This document shows positions 17,144 to 25,281 of a stretch of 64,000 nucleotides of DNA, one piece after another. The number at the start of each line of letters is the position of its first letter. Within the stretch, counting starts at the first letter, position 1. The notes under the pieces were generated by a model that worked only from the letters and a program-made list of their open reading frames with translations, was not told the origin of the DNA and made no database searches. The position numbers and the translations under genes are program-made. The stretch spans positions 124,001-188,000 of the forward strand of contig JBCCXL010000014.1 of NCBI GenBank assembly GCA_039191605.1. Direction: 5' to 3'. The stretch comes from JBCCXL01 sp039191605. GTDB lineage: Bacteria > Acidobacteriota > Thermoanaerobaculia > Multivoradales > JAHZIX01.

Positions 17144-17491
17144 AGCGATGGACCTCGATGGAATGTAGGCCAGCCCAAGCGGCCGGCACTGGAGTACGCT
17201 GAATCGGTGGCGTCAGAAGGTGCTCCGCAGATCAGCCTTAGGAAGCCGCTAGCCAGACCAGCTAGCGAAAGTAGCTAGACCGTGCGGCTAGCTAGACCGT
17301 GCCGCGATGCCGGAAGCATCGCGGCGAGCACCGCAGGAAACGCTGCAACAGATGCGAAGCAGGAAGCCAATAGATGTCAAAGACCGAGGCGGGAAGGTTC
17401 GGCGGGGGGCCGGCCGACCCTCGAAATGGAAGAAGCGTTACGAATCGAAGATGGAGGAGCATTGTTGCGCTCTCCAGCGCTCCGCGTCGAC
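17144..17491. other. Intergenic region with CTAG-rich repeats and a hairpin
   Basis: No convincing gene. Between about 17255 and 17300 there are several CTAG-containing direct repeats (GCTAGACCGTGC twice). They are followed by a perfect hairpin at 17301-17325. Confidence 0.5.
17301..17325. other. Perfect 10-bp hairpin
   Basis: GCCGCGATGC (17301-17310) and GCATCGCGGC (17316-17325) are perfect reverse complements around a 5-nt loop (CGGAA). No U-tract follows on either strand. It lies between the 3' end of the hydrolase gene and the 5' end of the ATP-grasp-like gene, both on the minus strand. Confidence 0.6.
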
Positions 17492-18361
17492 TTAGGAAGG
17501 AGGCTCAGGGATGGGTTCTGCCGCTGCCGGAGTTACGGATTGAGGCAGGCTCTCCGCGGCCTGAGGTAGGTTTTCCGGCAGCCGAGAATTCCCGTCTTTG
17601 AGGTGGAGCGGCTCCGGAAAGAGCAGCCGCTTGATGCCGGTGCGCTCGAAGCGCTGCCAGTTCTCGGGATCCTGGGCTAGGCGGTCGGCTACGGCGTAGA
17701 GCCCGACGGGATGGAAGCCGAGGCCGCAGTGGCTGGATTCCACCTCGATGCTCTCGGAGAGAGGGCCGTCCGGCTGCACACAACCACGCCAATTGGTCAC
17801 TCCGTCGGTGCGGGTGTAGATGGCGGTGGTGGGAACCGGCGGTGGGTTCGCCATCTCGTCCAGATGGCGGTGCTCTAGATCTTCGGCCTTCATGCCGGAG
17901 GTGAGGGAGAAGAGCCGCCAGGGGCGGCTCGCCCGCGGCGTCGAGGCGAAGGGGGAGCCGAGAGTGATGACGCAGCGCACCAGCTCCGGTCGGCTGCGGG
18001 CGATCTCCCGGGCGTAGAGGCCGCCGAGGCTCCACCCCACCAGGGCGACCTTGCGCTGATGCTTTCCGTAGACCTCCGCCAGGCGGGCCTGCATGCGCTC
18101 CTCCAGATCTCCCTTGGGTCCGAGGTTGCGACCCAGCTTCCAGCCGTGGACGTAGTAGCCGAGGTCTTTGAGAAAGGCCCGTAGCGGCCGAGTGGAGAAG
18201 TCGGTAGCGAGGAATCCGGGAAAGGCGAGCACCGGGCTACCGTCGCCCCGGGGAGCTTTGCGCAGCCAGGGGTAGGCGATGGCGGTGGCGGCGAGCTCAT
18301 AGAGAGCACGGCCCTCGAGGGCCGAGAGAAGAAGAGAAGGGGGACTCAGAGATCGGCTCAT
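17492..18361 (-). CDS. Alpha/beta hydrolase (esterase/lipase-like)
   Basis: A 289-aa serine hydrolase. The nucleophile elbow is GWSLGG (Ser111), preceded by VLAFPGFLATD, the oxyanion-side HGGF-like strand, and followed by VITLGSPFAS, a pattern typical of lipases and acyltransferases that act on long-chain esters. AIYTRTDGVTNW is the likely acid segment and SSHCGLGFHP the likely His segment. The start is ATG 18361, with CAGGAG 3 nt upstream; a TTG four codons earlier is less likely. The gene lies 95 bp downstream of the WS/DGAT gene on the same strand, so a shared operon handling neutral lipids or wax esters is plausible. No signal peptide is evident. Confidence 0.85.
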   Translation of the reverse strand: MSRSLSPPSLLLSALEGRALYELAATAIAYPWLRKAPRGDGSPVLAFPGFLATDFSTRPLRAFLKDLGYYVHGWKLGRNLGPKGDLEERMQARLAEVYGKHQRKVALVGWSLGGLYAREIARSRPELVRCVITLGSPFASTPRASRPWRLFSLTSGMKAEDLEHRHLDEMANPPPVPTTAIYTRTDGVTNWRGCVQPDGPLSESIEVESSHCGLGFHPVGLYAVADRLAQDPENWQRFERTGIKRLLFPEPLHLKDGNSRLPENLPQAAESLPQSVTPAAAEPIPEPPS

Positions 18362-18456
18362 GGGCTCCTGCAAGGGAAGGCGCGCGGCGCGGATTGAGGA
18401 GCGTCGCGGCGAAAGGGCCCTGGCGCGCGGGCGCCGAGGGTGAGCCCTTTCGAAAG

Positions 18457-19917
18457 TCAGGGGTTCGAGAGGCCGGCGACCTGCTCCAATTCGGCGAGAG
18501 ATTCCCGCAGATCTTCGATGAACAGCGCCGGGTTGGGCATCATCTCGCGGCAGGAAGTGACGCCGACGGCGAGGCTGCCGTCGTAGCTGAAGATCGGCAG
18601 GATCAGGCCCATCCCGTCAAATAGGGGGCCAGCGCCGATATGGGCGACCATCCGTCCCCCGGCGAAGTACAGGGGGAGCTGAGGGCCCGGAACGTTGGTG
18701 ATCACGCAGTTGAAGAAGGGGCGGTGAAGGCGGGCGGCGCCGAGGCGGGTGTAGGCCGAGACCGCCAGATTGCCGAGGGCGAAGGGCACTAGGCGAGTGG
18801 CGTCGGTGATCAGATCCGCGCCGACGGCCTTGTGGTAGACCTTGCCTCGCACGGCGCTGGCGCGCACCGCCTCGAGTCGATCGAGGGGAGCGTCGAGGTG
18901 GGTACCGAGGCCCACCAGCATCGCCGAGACCCGGTTGCCCAACCTGCCGCTCTCGTCTTCCGAGCGCACCGAAATCGGGGCCATGGCGACCATCGACTCC
19001 TTCGGCAGATCCCCGGTGCGGAGCAGGTAGCGACGCAGCGCCCCGGAGCACATCGAGAGCACCACGTCGTTCACCGTGGTGCGAAAGCCGGTGGTCTCGG
19101 TGAGGGCATTCTTGAGATCGCGGAAGCGGCTGAGGTCCAATCGCACGCCGTCCCACACCCGATGGCGGGAGACCTTCTGGTTGAAGCGAGTGCGGGGTGC
19201 GGTCATCAGCTGCGGCGGTGGCTTGATCCGGCCCAGGGTCCAGGTGCCGGCGGCACGGGCGGCGCCGGTGAGAGTGCGGCGCAGCACGCCCGCGACCTCC
19301 GCCGGCTTGCCGGCCAGCTGGCGGCCGCTGCTGAGGGCCAGCTCCACGGCTCCCGGAGGCGCCTCGGGAGCGGATTCCTGGGGTCTGGGGGGCGGTGGTG
19401 GATCGGGCTCGAGGTCGAAGAGGGCGCCGAGGATCTCGGCGCCGGAGACGCCGTCGATGGCGGCGTGATGAACCTTGGTGATCAGCGCCACGGCGCCCTT
19501 GGGGGCCCGAGGCACGCCGTCGACCCCGCGCACGAAGAGAATCTGCCACAGCGGCTTGTCCGTCGGTAGGGGAGCGCTGAATTCCAGCGCCATCAGCGAG
19601 GATAGCTGGTCCCAGCCGCCAGGCTCGGCGAGGTCCGTCGCCAGCAGGTGCTCGTCGAGGCTGAAGTCTTCGGCCTCGACCCAATACGGGTTGGCGACCC
19701 CCAGGGGATCCTTCACTAGACGCTGGTGGAAAGTGGGGACGAGATGAAGCCGGGCTTCGAGATGGGCACGGAAGGCTTCGTAGGACAGGCTCTCTTCGCC
19801 CTTCGGTGGCGCCAGCACGATGAGGGCGCCGATGTGCATCGGCGCGCGCTCGGATTCGAGGTGGAGAAAGGAGGCGTCCAGACCCGAGAGCTGAGGGATG
19901 GGGCGTTCTTCGCTCAT
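18457..19917 (-). CDS. Wax ester synthase / diacylglycerol acyltransferase (WS/DGAT)
   Basis: This 486-aa protein has the full-length bacterial WS/DGAT layout: opening LSGLDASFLHLESERAPMHIG, catalytic HHxxxDG (HHAAIDG at 150-156), the PLW segment (TDKPLWQ near 119-124) and a C-terminal NVPGPQLPLYFAGG with FDGMGL, all seen in known family members. The enzyme transfers acyl groups from acyl-CoA to fatty alcohols or diacylglycerol, forming storage wax esters or triacylglycerol at the membrane. An alpha/beta hydrolase gene follows on the same strand, suggesting synthesis and turnover of neutral lipid together. Substrate preference cannot be read from sequence. Confidence 0.93.
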   Translation of the reverse strand: MSEERPIPQLSGLDASFLHLESERAPMHIGALIVLAPPKGEESLSYEAFRAHLEARLHLVPTFHQRLVKDPLGVANPYWVEAEDFSLDEHLLATDLAEPGGWDQLSSLMALEFSAPLPTDKPLWQILFVRGVDGVPRAPKGAVALITKVHHAAIDGVSGAEILGALFDLEPDPPPPPRPQESAPEAPPGAVELALSSGRQLAGKPAEVAGVLRRTLTGAARAAGTWTLGRIKPPPQLMTAPRTRFNQKVSRHRVWDGVRLDLSRFRDLKNALTETTGFRTTVNDVVLSMCSGALRRYLLRTGDLPKESMVAMAPISVRSEDESGRLGNRVSAMLVGLGTHLDAPLDRLEAVRASAVRGKVYHKAVGADLITDATRLVPFALGNLAVSAYTRLGAARLHRPFFNCVITNVPGPQLPLYFAGGRMVAHIGAGPLFDGMGLILPIFSYDGSLAVGVTSCREMMPNPALFIEDLRESLAELEQVAGLSNP

Positions 19918-19954
19918 CGCTGGATCCCGGGGAGAAGACTTTGCTCTCGCCCCT

Positions 19955-21283
19955 TCATCGCCCCTCCCCTTCTTCCACCACGACCTTGCCGTCGATGATC
20001 ACGGCGACGCAATGGGAGGTGTACTCCAGCGGGTCGCCGTCGTAGAGGGCAACATCACCGTCCTTCCCGACCTCGAGGGAGCCGACCCGATCGTCGATGC
20101 CCAGAATCTTGGCGGCATCCAGGGTGAGGGCCCGCAGGGCGTGCTCAGAATCCAGCCCTCGGCCGGCGGCGACGCCAGCCTCGAAGAGAGCCACCCGAGT
20201 CTTGGGGACATAGCTCTCGAAGCCGCTCTGGAAAGCGAAGGGGATCCCCGCTTCCGCCAGCGTGGCGGCGGTGGCCATGCTGAGATGCTGGGTCTCGGCG
20301 ATGGGGCGAGCCATGGTGGGATGAACGATCACCGGCACGCCCGCTTCGCGGATCTCGTCCAGCAGAAGATAGGACTCGGCGGCACCGTCGAGGATCACCC
20401 GCAGGCCGTCGAATTCCCGGGCGAGGCGCAGGGCGGAGGCGATGTCCTGGTGGCGCTGGGCGTGGACCAGCAGCGGTACCTCGCCGGCGAGCACCGGCAG
20501 CAGGGCCTCATGGCGCAGCGAGCGCTCGAGCTTGGCGGCGCGCTCTTCGTCGGCGAGCTTCTCGCCGTAGGCCTGGGCCTCGTGGAGAGCCTGGCGCAGC
20601 AGGGCCATGGTCTTGCCCCGGGTGCCGGGGGATTCCTTGCCCTCTCGCAGCGCGTTGTCGCCGAGGGAGGCGGCGACGGTGGCCACCGGAACGATCACCG
20701 CGTCGTCCACGGTGCGGCCGTGGGTCTTGGCGATCAGGGTCTGTCCGGAGATCACCGCCCCGGGGCCGTGACCGGTGTGCAGGGTGGTGATGCCGTAGCT
20801 GCGCAGCCAATCCACCAGCGTCTCGCGAGCGTCGTAGGCGTCCAGCGCCCGCAGCTCCGGCTGGACGGCTTCCGAGCGCTCCAGCTGATCCTGGTCCTGA
20901 CTCTGGTTCAGGTAGCCGCCGAGGCCGGCGACGGAGCGGGCGTCCACCAGGCCGGGGGTGACCACCGCCGCCCGCAGGGTGCGGGCACCAGCGGGAAGCT
21001 CGAGAGCGTCAGGAGCGCCGACGGCGGCAATCTTGCCGTCGAGGATCACCACGGCTCCCGGGCTCAGGATGTCTCCGGTGCCGAGATGGACATCGTCCCC
21101 GATCACCACCAGCGTCTCCGCGGTGGCGGTCCCGGGAACGAGCAGCAGCAGGGCGAGCAGCGCCAGCAGCGGGGCGAGAGCCGCGGCGCCAGAGAAGAAG
21201 AGCCGGTGGCGTTGGAAAGGGAGTCGGGGCATGGGAGAAGTCTCCAGGACAAAGGAGGGGGACTCGGTCTGCTGGCGGCTCAT
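19955..21283 (-). CDS. Amidohydrolase-like protein lacking metal-ligand motifs
   Basis: A 442-aa member of the imidazolonepropionase-like amidohydrolases. An N-terminal basic and hydrophobic segment (FSGAAALAPLLALLALLLLVPGTATA) looks like a signal peptide. The cyclic-imidase core is recognisable (VVTPGLVDARSVAGLGG, VISGQTLIAKTHGR, LTLDAAKILGIDDRVGSLEVGKD), but the usual HxH after PGLVD reads ARS, and the late Asp position reads QSGF instead of TD. His residues remain in LLVHAQRHQD and VIVHPT. It overlaps the upstream gene by 4 nt (ATGA), and that protein has intact metal ligands. The likely reading is a catalytically impaired partner of the upstream enzyme, perhaps as a heteromer, exported to the periplasm. 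Confidence 0.85.
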   Translation of the reverse strand: MSRQQTESPSFVLETSPMPRLPFQRHRLFFSGAAALAPLLALLALLLLVPGTATAETLVVIGDDVHLGTGDILSPGAVVILDGKIAAVGAPDALELPAGARTLRAAVVTPGLVDARSVAGLGGYLNQSQDQDQLERSEAVQPELRALDAYDARETLVDWLRSYGITTLHTGHGPGAVISGQTLIAKTHGRTVDDAVIVPVATVAASLGDNALREGKESPGTRGKTMALLRQALHEAQAYGEKLADEERAAKLERSLRHEALLPVLAGEVPLLVHAQRHQDIASALRLAREFDGLRVILDGAAESYLLLDEIREAGVPVIVHPTMARPIAETQHLSMATAATLAEAGIPFAFQSGFESYVPKTRVALFEAGVAAGRGLDSEHALRALTLDAAKILGIDDRVGSLEVGKDGDVALYDGDPLEYTSHCVAVIIDGKVVVEEGEGR

Positions 21284-22722
21284 CGGTGCTCCTCCTCGTG
21301 GTGGTGGCCGAGGCAGCCGTCGAGGTGGCTACGGGAGGCAGAGCCTTGGTCCCAGCCGCCGTCAGCCCAGGCTCGCTGCTCTGGGTCGTCGAGGTCAAAG
21401 ACCTTCTGGCCCTCAACCCAGGTCTCTTCGATCCGTGTGTAGACGCTGAAGGGGTCGCCGGAGAGGATGATGAAGTCCGCATCTTTACCTGCCGTCAACG
21501 AGCCTACCCGCTGATCCAGGTCCAGCATGCGGGCGGCTTCGAGGGTGACCGACGACAGGGCGATATCTCGGGAGAGGCCGGCCCGAACGCCGAGGGCTGG
21601 CATCCGCAGGAAGAGTCGAGAGTCGGTGATGGGATCGTCGGTGTGGTACGCCACCGCAGCGCCGGCGGCCTCCAGAGCGGGGCCGATCTCGAAGTTGAGA
21701 TCCTTGGCCTCCAGCTTACCTCCCGGGCTATCCACCAGGATCGCGGAGCTGGGAGCGCCGGCGGCGGCGATCTCGTCGGCTACCTTCCAGGCTTCGCTGA
21801 CGTGGTGGAGCACCACCTTGAAGCCGAATTCCTCGCTGAGGCGCAGCACGGTGAGGATGTCGTCGTGGCGGTGAGTGTGATGGTGCACGGTTCGCTTGCC
21901 GTCCATCACCTCGTTGAGAATTTCGAGGCCGTGGTCGACTTCCGGCCGCTTGCTGGGATCGTCGGCGAAGCGCTCCCGCTTGGCGCGGTATTGCTGGGCG
22001 TCGACGTAGGCCTGACGCACCAGGGCGGCGCTCTTGCCGCGGGTGCCGGGGAAGGGGGGATCACGGCGGGAGTTGGTGCCGTTAGCCATTTTCAGGCCTC
22101 CGGCGATGCGGCCGTCCTCGAGCTCGATGAGCAGATCATCCAGCGTGTTCCCGTCCCGTAGCTTGAGGTAAACCGTCTGGCCGCTGATCAGATGGCCGGA
22201 GCCGGGCATCACGTTGGCGGTGGTGATACCGCCGGCGCGGGCGCGGCGAAACCCTGCGTGTCGCATGTCGATGGAGTCGCGAATCGACACTTCCGGCTGG
22301 ATCGGCTCCGAGGAATCGGCGCCACCACCGCCACCGATGTGGCTGTGGGTGTCCACCAGCCCGGGCATCAACACCTTGCCGCTAACGTCCAGGGTTACAG
22401 CGCCGCGGGGGATGGGAATCGTGGCCCGAGGCCCCACGGCGGTGATCACTCCATCCTCTACCACCAGCGCCCCGTCTTCGATGGGCGGGCCGTCCACCGG
22501 CAGCACCAGGGCGCCGACGAAAGCCAGGGGCTGCTCCTCGGCTACTAGGGCCGGGCTGAGGCAGAGGATGCCGGCAAGGGCGAAGAGAATCGCCGTGGCG
22601 ACAGGGTTCCGTCGTCGCCGTGGCGCTGCGCCCAGCGGACTGGAGAGGCTCCACGAGCCTGGGGTTTCGGGATCGGCGCTCGCCACCGGGCGCACGAGGG
22701 AAAGGCTCGCGGAACTGCTCAT
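21280..22722 (-). CDS. Amidohydrolase (imidazolonepropionase-like), intact metal site
   Basis: From ATG 22722, with GGAGG about 9 nt upstream, the product is about 480 aa; an 80-residue upstream frame extension is low complexity and rejected. A basic stretch then ILFALAGILCLSPALVAEEQ is a likely signal peptide. Metal-site motifs are present: PGLVDTHSHIGG (HxH), HHHTHRHDD, VVLHHV and AYHTDDP (terminal Asp). SSVTLEAARMLDLDQRVGSLTAGKDAD is the usual C-terminal signature. The enzyme probably hydrolyses a cyclic amide or peptide-like bond in the periplasm. The C terminus ends in a His-rich run (LGHHHEEEHR). The following gene is a paralogue that has lost ligands, and the two are translationally coupled. 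Confidence 0.9.
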   Translation of the reverse strand: MSSSASLSLVRPVASADPETPGSWSLSSPLGAAPRRRRNPVATAILFALAGILCLSPALVAEEQPLAFVGALVLPVDGPPIEDGALVVEDGVITAVGPRATIPIPRGAVTLDVSGKVLMPGLVDTHSHIGGGGGADSSEPIQPEVSIRDSIDMRHAGFRRARAGGITTANVMPGSGHLISGQTVYLKLRDGNTLDDLLIELEDGRIAGGLKMANGTNSRRDPPFPGTRGKSAALVRQAYVDAQQYRAKRERFADDPSKRPEVDHGLEILNEVMDGKRTVHHHTHRHDDILTVLRLSEEFGFKVVLHHVSEAWKVADEIAAAGAPSSAILVDSPGGKLEAKDLNFEIGPALEAAGAAVAYHTDDPITDSRLFLRMPALGVRAGLSRDIALSSVTLEAARMLDLDQRVGSLTAGKDADFIILSGDPFSVYTRIEETWVEGQKVFDLDDPEQRAWADGGWDQGSASRSHLDGCLGHHHEEEHR

Positions 22723-23261
22723 CGACGCTCGTCCTCCTAGGAGAGGGAAGGCTCCGCCGCGGGAGCCGGTGCAGGGCTGGGAACTCGCGGAGCATACCTC
22801 GCCCGCCGTCGGCGGCCAAGGCGAGCTTTCGAGGTGGTGGGCGATGCGGTGCCCACTTTGGAGGGGGCATTGCCCACTTTCTGGGCAGTCTGGGAGGGGA
22901 GGCCGCGGTGGCGGCCCGAAGTCGGGAAGGGAGGCACGCCGGGACTTGCAGCAGCTCATTCTCGGCAGGAGCCCGGATAGGCCGCTATTTTCTTAGCTCT
23001 ACGGCTAGATCTAGGAGCTAGGAAGCCTGCACCGAGGGAGCCTGGGAGGAGTGAATCCAGGAACTAGATCAGTTGGCATTTGTTCTGCAAAAGCGTTAAA
23101 TGGTTCTGCTGACCCCTGTTCCTTGTGCACCCAGACCCGATTCTTTTGGGTTCGGCTGCCTCCATCGTAGGTACTGATGCCTGCGCACGGAGGCCCACCC
23201 TCTGCGTTGATCGGGTCGATCGAGAGCAAGAACGAGCTCAGTCCATCGAGGAGACTTCGAT
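22723..23261. other. Intergenic region between divergent amidohydrolase and response-regulator genes
   Basis: About 540 bp serving as the upstream region of both divergent transcripts. It holds paired 10-bp direct repeats (22850-22880). No gene is supported; open frames here have no recognisable domain. Confidence 0.5.
22850..22880 (-). promoter_or_regulatory. Paired direct repeats, candidate regulator sites
   Basis: On the minus strand AAAGTGGGCA occurs twice, at 22859-22850 and 22880-22871, with starts 21 bp apart (two helical turns). An inverted copy of the core, GTGGGC (22837-22842), lies next to them. They are about 130-160 bp upstream of the amidohydrolase start codon. Confidence 0.4.
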
Positions 23262-24068
23262 ATGCGATCCCATGCCTTGAGTGCCGTAGCCACATCCCCT
23301 ATCAATCGTAATGCCACTCCGTCGTCGGAGCGGCCCACCCCCTCTGTCTCGAGTTCTGTCTCGAGCTCTGTCTCGAGCTCGGTCTCTAAGAGTCTGCGAC
23401 CTCGAGAAGAGCGGGTCCGCCGCCTGGCGGTGATCGATTCCCAGCCGCTGCTAGCGGATTGCCTCGCCGCCGCCCTGGATCGGGAATCCTGTTATTCCGT
23501 CGTGCTGCGAGCCCGTAGCGCCGAAGAGGCCTTCGCCGCCCTGGATCGGCAGCATCCAGATGTTCTGCTGATCGACTTTGGTCTCGCGGATCGCGGAGCG
23601 GAGCGTCTGGTGGGCTGGGCGATGGAGCAGCAGCCAGCGGTGCGCACCGTGATTCTTGGCTCGGAGCGGGCGCCGGAATCGGAGGTGTTGACCCTCTTGG
23701 GCGCCGGGGCGCGGGCCTTCTTGCGCAAGGAGAGCACTTTCGAAGCGCTGCGCTCCAGCCTCGACTCAGTGTTGCGGGACGATTCCGGCGAGGCGCTGGT
23801 GCTGGATCGCCGCTTCGTTTCCCGCCTGCAGCGGGAGGGTAGCGGGGAGCGCCCGGCGGACGGCGTGCTCACCCGTCGTGAGCTGGAGGTGCTGGAGCTG
23901 GTCTCCGAGGGGCTGTCCAACAAGGAAATCGCCAAGCGCCTCTGCATCTCCCTCTACACGGTGAAGAATCACGTGCACAACGTGCTCGAGAAGCTCCAGG
24001 TCACCGGTCGCTACGCGGCCGTCGCCCAGGCCTACGAGCGTCAATGGCTGCAGCCTCGCTGGGGTTAA
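23262..24068 (+). CDS. NarL/LuxR-type response regulator
   Basis: This 268-aa protein has a receiver domain from about residue 53 (LAVIDSQPLL; phosphoacceptor Asp105 in VLLIDFGLAD; Lys in FLRKES) and a C-terminal LuxR helix-turn-helix (LTRRELEVLELVSEGLSNKEIAKRLCISLYTVKNHVHNVLEKL). The first 50 residues are an unusual low-complexity linker with SSVSSSVSSSVS, encoded by 12-bp tandem repeats near 23346-23394. GAGGAGA before the ATG is a good ribosome binding site. No sensor kinase is adjacent, so it is an orphan regulator; it is divergent from the amidohydrolase pair and could control it. Confidence 0.9.
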   Translation: MRSHALSAVATSPINRNATPSSERPTPSVSSSVSSSVSSSVSKSLRPREERVRRLAVIDSQPLLADCLAAALDRESCYSVVLRARSAEEAFAALDRQHPDVLLIDFGLADRGAERLVGWAMEQQPAVRTVILGSERAPESEVLTLLGAGARAFLRKESTFEALRSSLDSVLRDDSGEALVLDRRFVSRLQREGSGERPADGVLTRRELEVLELVSEGLSNKEIAKRLCISLYTVKNHVHNVLEKLQVTGRYAAVAQAYERQWLQPRWG

Positions 24069-24173
24069 GCCCACCGCGGCAGGCGGTCTCCGCCCCGGTG
24101 TCGGCGGTCTCCCGGCGATGGATTGCCTCGCCGCCCTTCACGGCGGCGTCCCTCGCGCTACAATCGGCGGACC

Positions 24174-25205
24174 ATGGCCCCTGAACCTCTGCGCGTCCCT
24201 TTTCTCGGCTCGACCCTCCACGTGGTGCCCGAGGGCACCGTGCGGCGTCATCTCTCGATTCTGCAGGCCCTAGATGACCTTCGAGCGGGGTTGCGCCAAC
24301 AGGGGGACGGCCGCAGCGTGCAGACCGCCGCCAGTGAGCTGGCCTGGCCCGGCGATCGGCAGCGCACTCGATTGCGCTTGTGCCGCGCCGGGCTCGCCGA
24401 GCCTCCCCTGGTGGGGGGGCTGGAGCGGGCCTTCCCGGCGGTGGACGTCGCTGCGGCGGCGGGGGATGCCGCCGTCCCTCGCTGGATGATGGTGATGGAC
24501 GGTCGCATCGGTCGCCCTCTAGCCCTGCTGGAGGGCGATCATCTCAGCCGTCAGCGGGCCGCCGCTACCGTCGCCCTGGCCACCGACCTGATGGCGCCAC
24601 CGCAGGTCAAGGTGCTCGCCCACGTCGGCCTCGGGCCGCGGGCGGAGAGCCTGGTCAAGGCGCTGATGATGGTGCGGCCGTCGCTGGAGCGAGTGCTGGT
24701 GGGGCGCCGCCGGGACCAGAAGGAGACCCCGCTGTGGCTGGCGGACCTCGACGTCGAGGCGGAGCTGGTGACCCCCGAGCAAGCGGTGGCGCAGGCGCAG
24801 ATCTTGACGGTGGACTCCGGAGAGCCGGATCCGGTGGAGATGGAATCCGGAGACGTGGTGGTGCCGACGACCGCCGCCGGTCCTCATCTGGTGCACCTCA
24901 ACCTACTGGCCGGAGCGCAGATCCCCGAGACCCTCGCCCGCCGCTGCCTGCCCTCGGCGGGAGGCTTCCTGGTGGCCCAGGATCCGCAGCGCAGCGAATC
25001 CGTCGGCGGGACCTTCGATCATCTCGCCCGCCGCGGAGAGCTGCTGTGGCGGGGCGTGCCGACCCTCGGTGAGCTGGTGAGCGACGAGGGAGCCCTTCAC
25101 CTGGCGCAGCGAGCGGAGGTCACCGCCCTGCTGGCCGGCGGCGGCGCTATCGCGGATCTTGCCCTGGCGGCGGGAGTGCTGCGGCGGTTGGGGATCGTGG
25201 AGTAG
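24174..25205 (+). CDS. Ornithine cyclodeaminase / mu-crystallin family protein
   Basis: The 343-aa product matches the family plan: an N-terminal substrate domain with VPRWMMVMDGRIGRPLALLEGDHLSRQRAAATVALATDLMAP (the conserved R/T-rich ligand segment) and a Rossmann part around VLAHVGLGPRAESLVKALMMVRPSLERVLVGRR, where the usual GxGxQA reads GLGPRA. Family members include ornithine cyclodeaminase, alanine dehydrogenase and ketimine reductases, all NAD(P)-dependent. The ATG at 24174 is preferred; a 17-codon arginine-rich extension is unlikely. A GAGDVVVPTT-like segment (ESGDVVVPTTAAGPHLVHLN) matches the family's control of metal-free catalysis. Substrate is not predictable. Confidence 0.75.
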   Translation: MAPEPLRVPFLGSTLHVVPEGTVRRHLSILQALDDLRAGLRQQGDGRSVQTAASELAWPGDRQRTRLRLCRAGLAEPPLVGGLERAFPAVDVAAAAGDAAVPRWMMVMDGRIGRPLALLEGDHLSRQRAAATVALATDLMAPPQVKVLAHVGLGPRAESLVKALMMVRPSLERVLVGRRRDQKETPLWLADLDVEAELVTPEQAVAQAQILTVDSGEPDPVEMESGDVVVPTTAAGPHLVHLNLLAGAQIPETLARRCLPSAGGFLVAQDPQRSESVGGTFDHLARRGELLWRGVPTLGELVSDEGALHLAQRAEVTALLAGGGAIADLALAAGVLRRLGIVE

Positions 25206-25235
25206 CGAGACGGCGGCTCTAGCGTTGCGCTATGG

Positions 25236-25281
25236 GGGCGCACTATCGAGGGCCGCATGATTGAGGGGCCGCATTATTGAC
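25236..25281. repeat. 16-bp imperfect tandem repeat
   Basis: Two close copies of GGGCCGCAT(G/T)ATTGA (25250-25264, 25266-25280) are preceded by a weaker third copy. They lie between two convergent genes and run into the stop codon of the AsmA-like gene. Confidence 0.6.
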
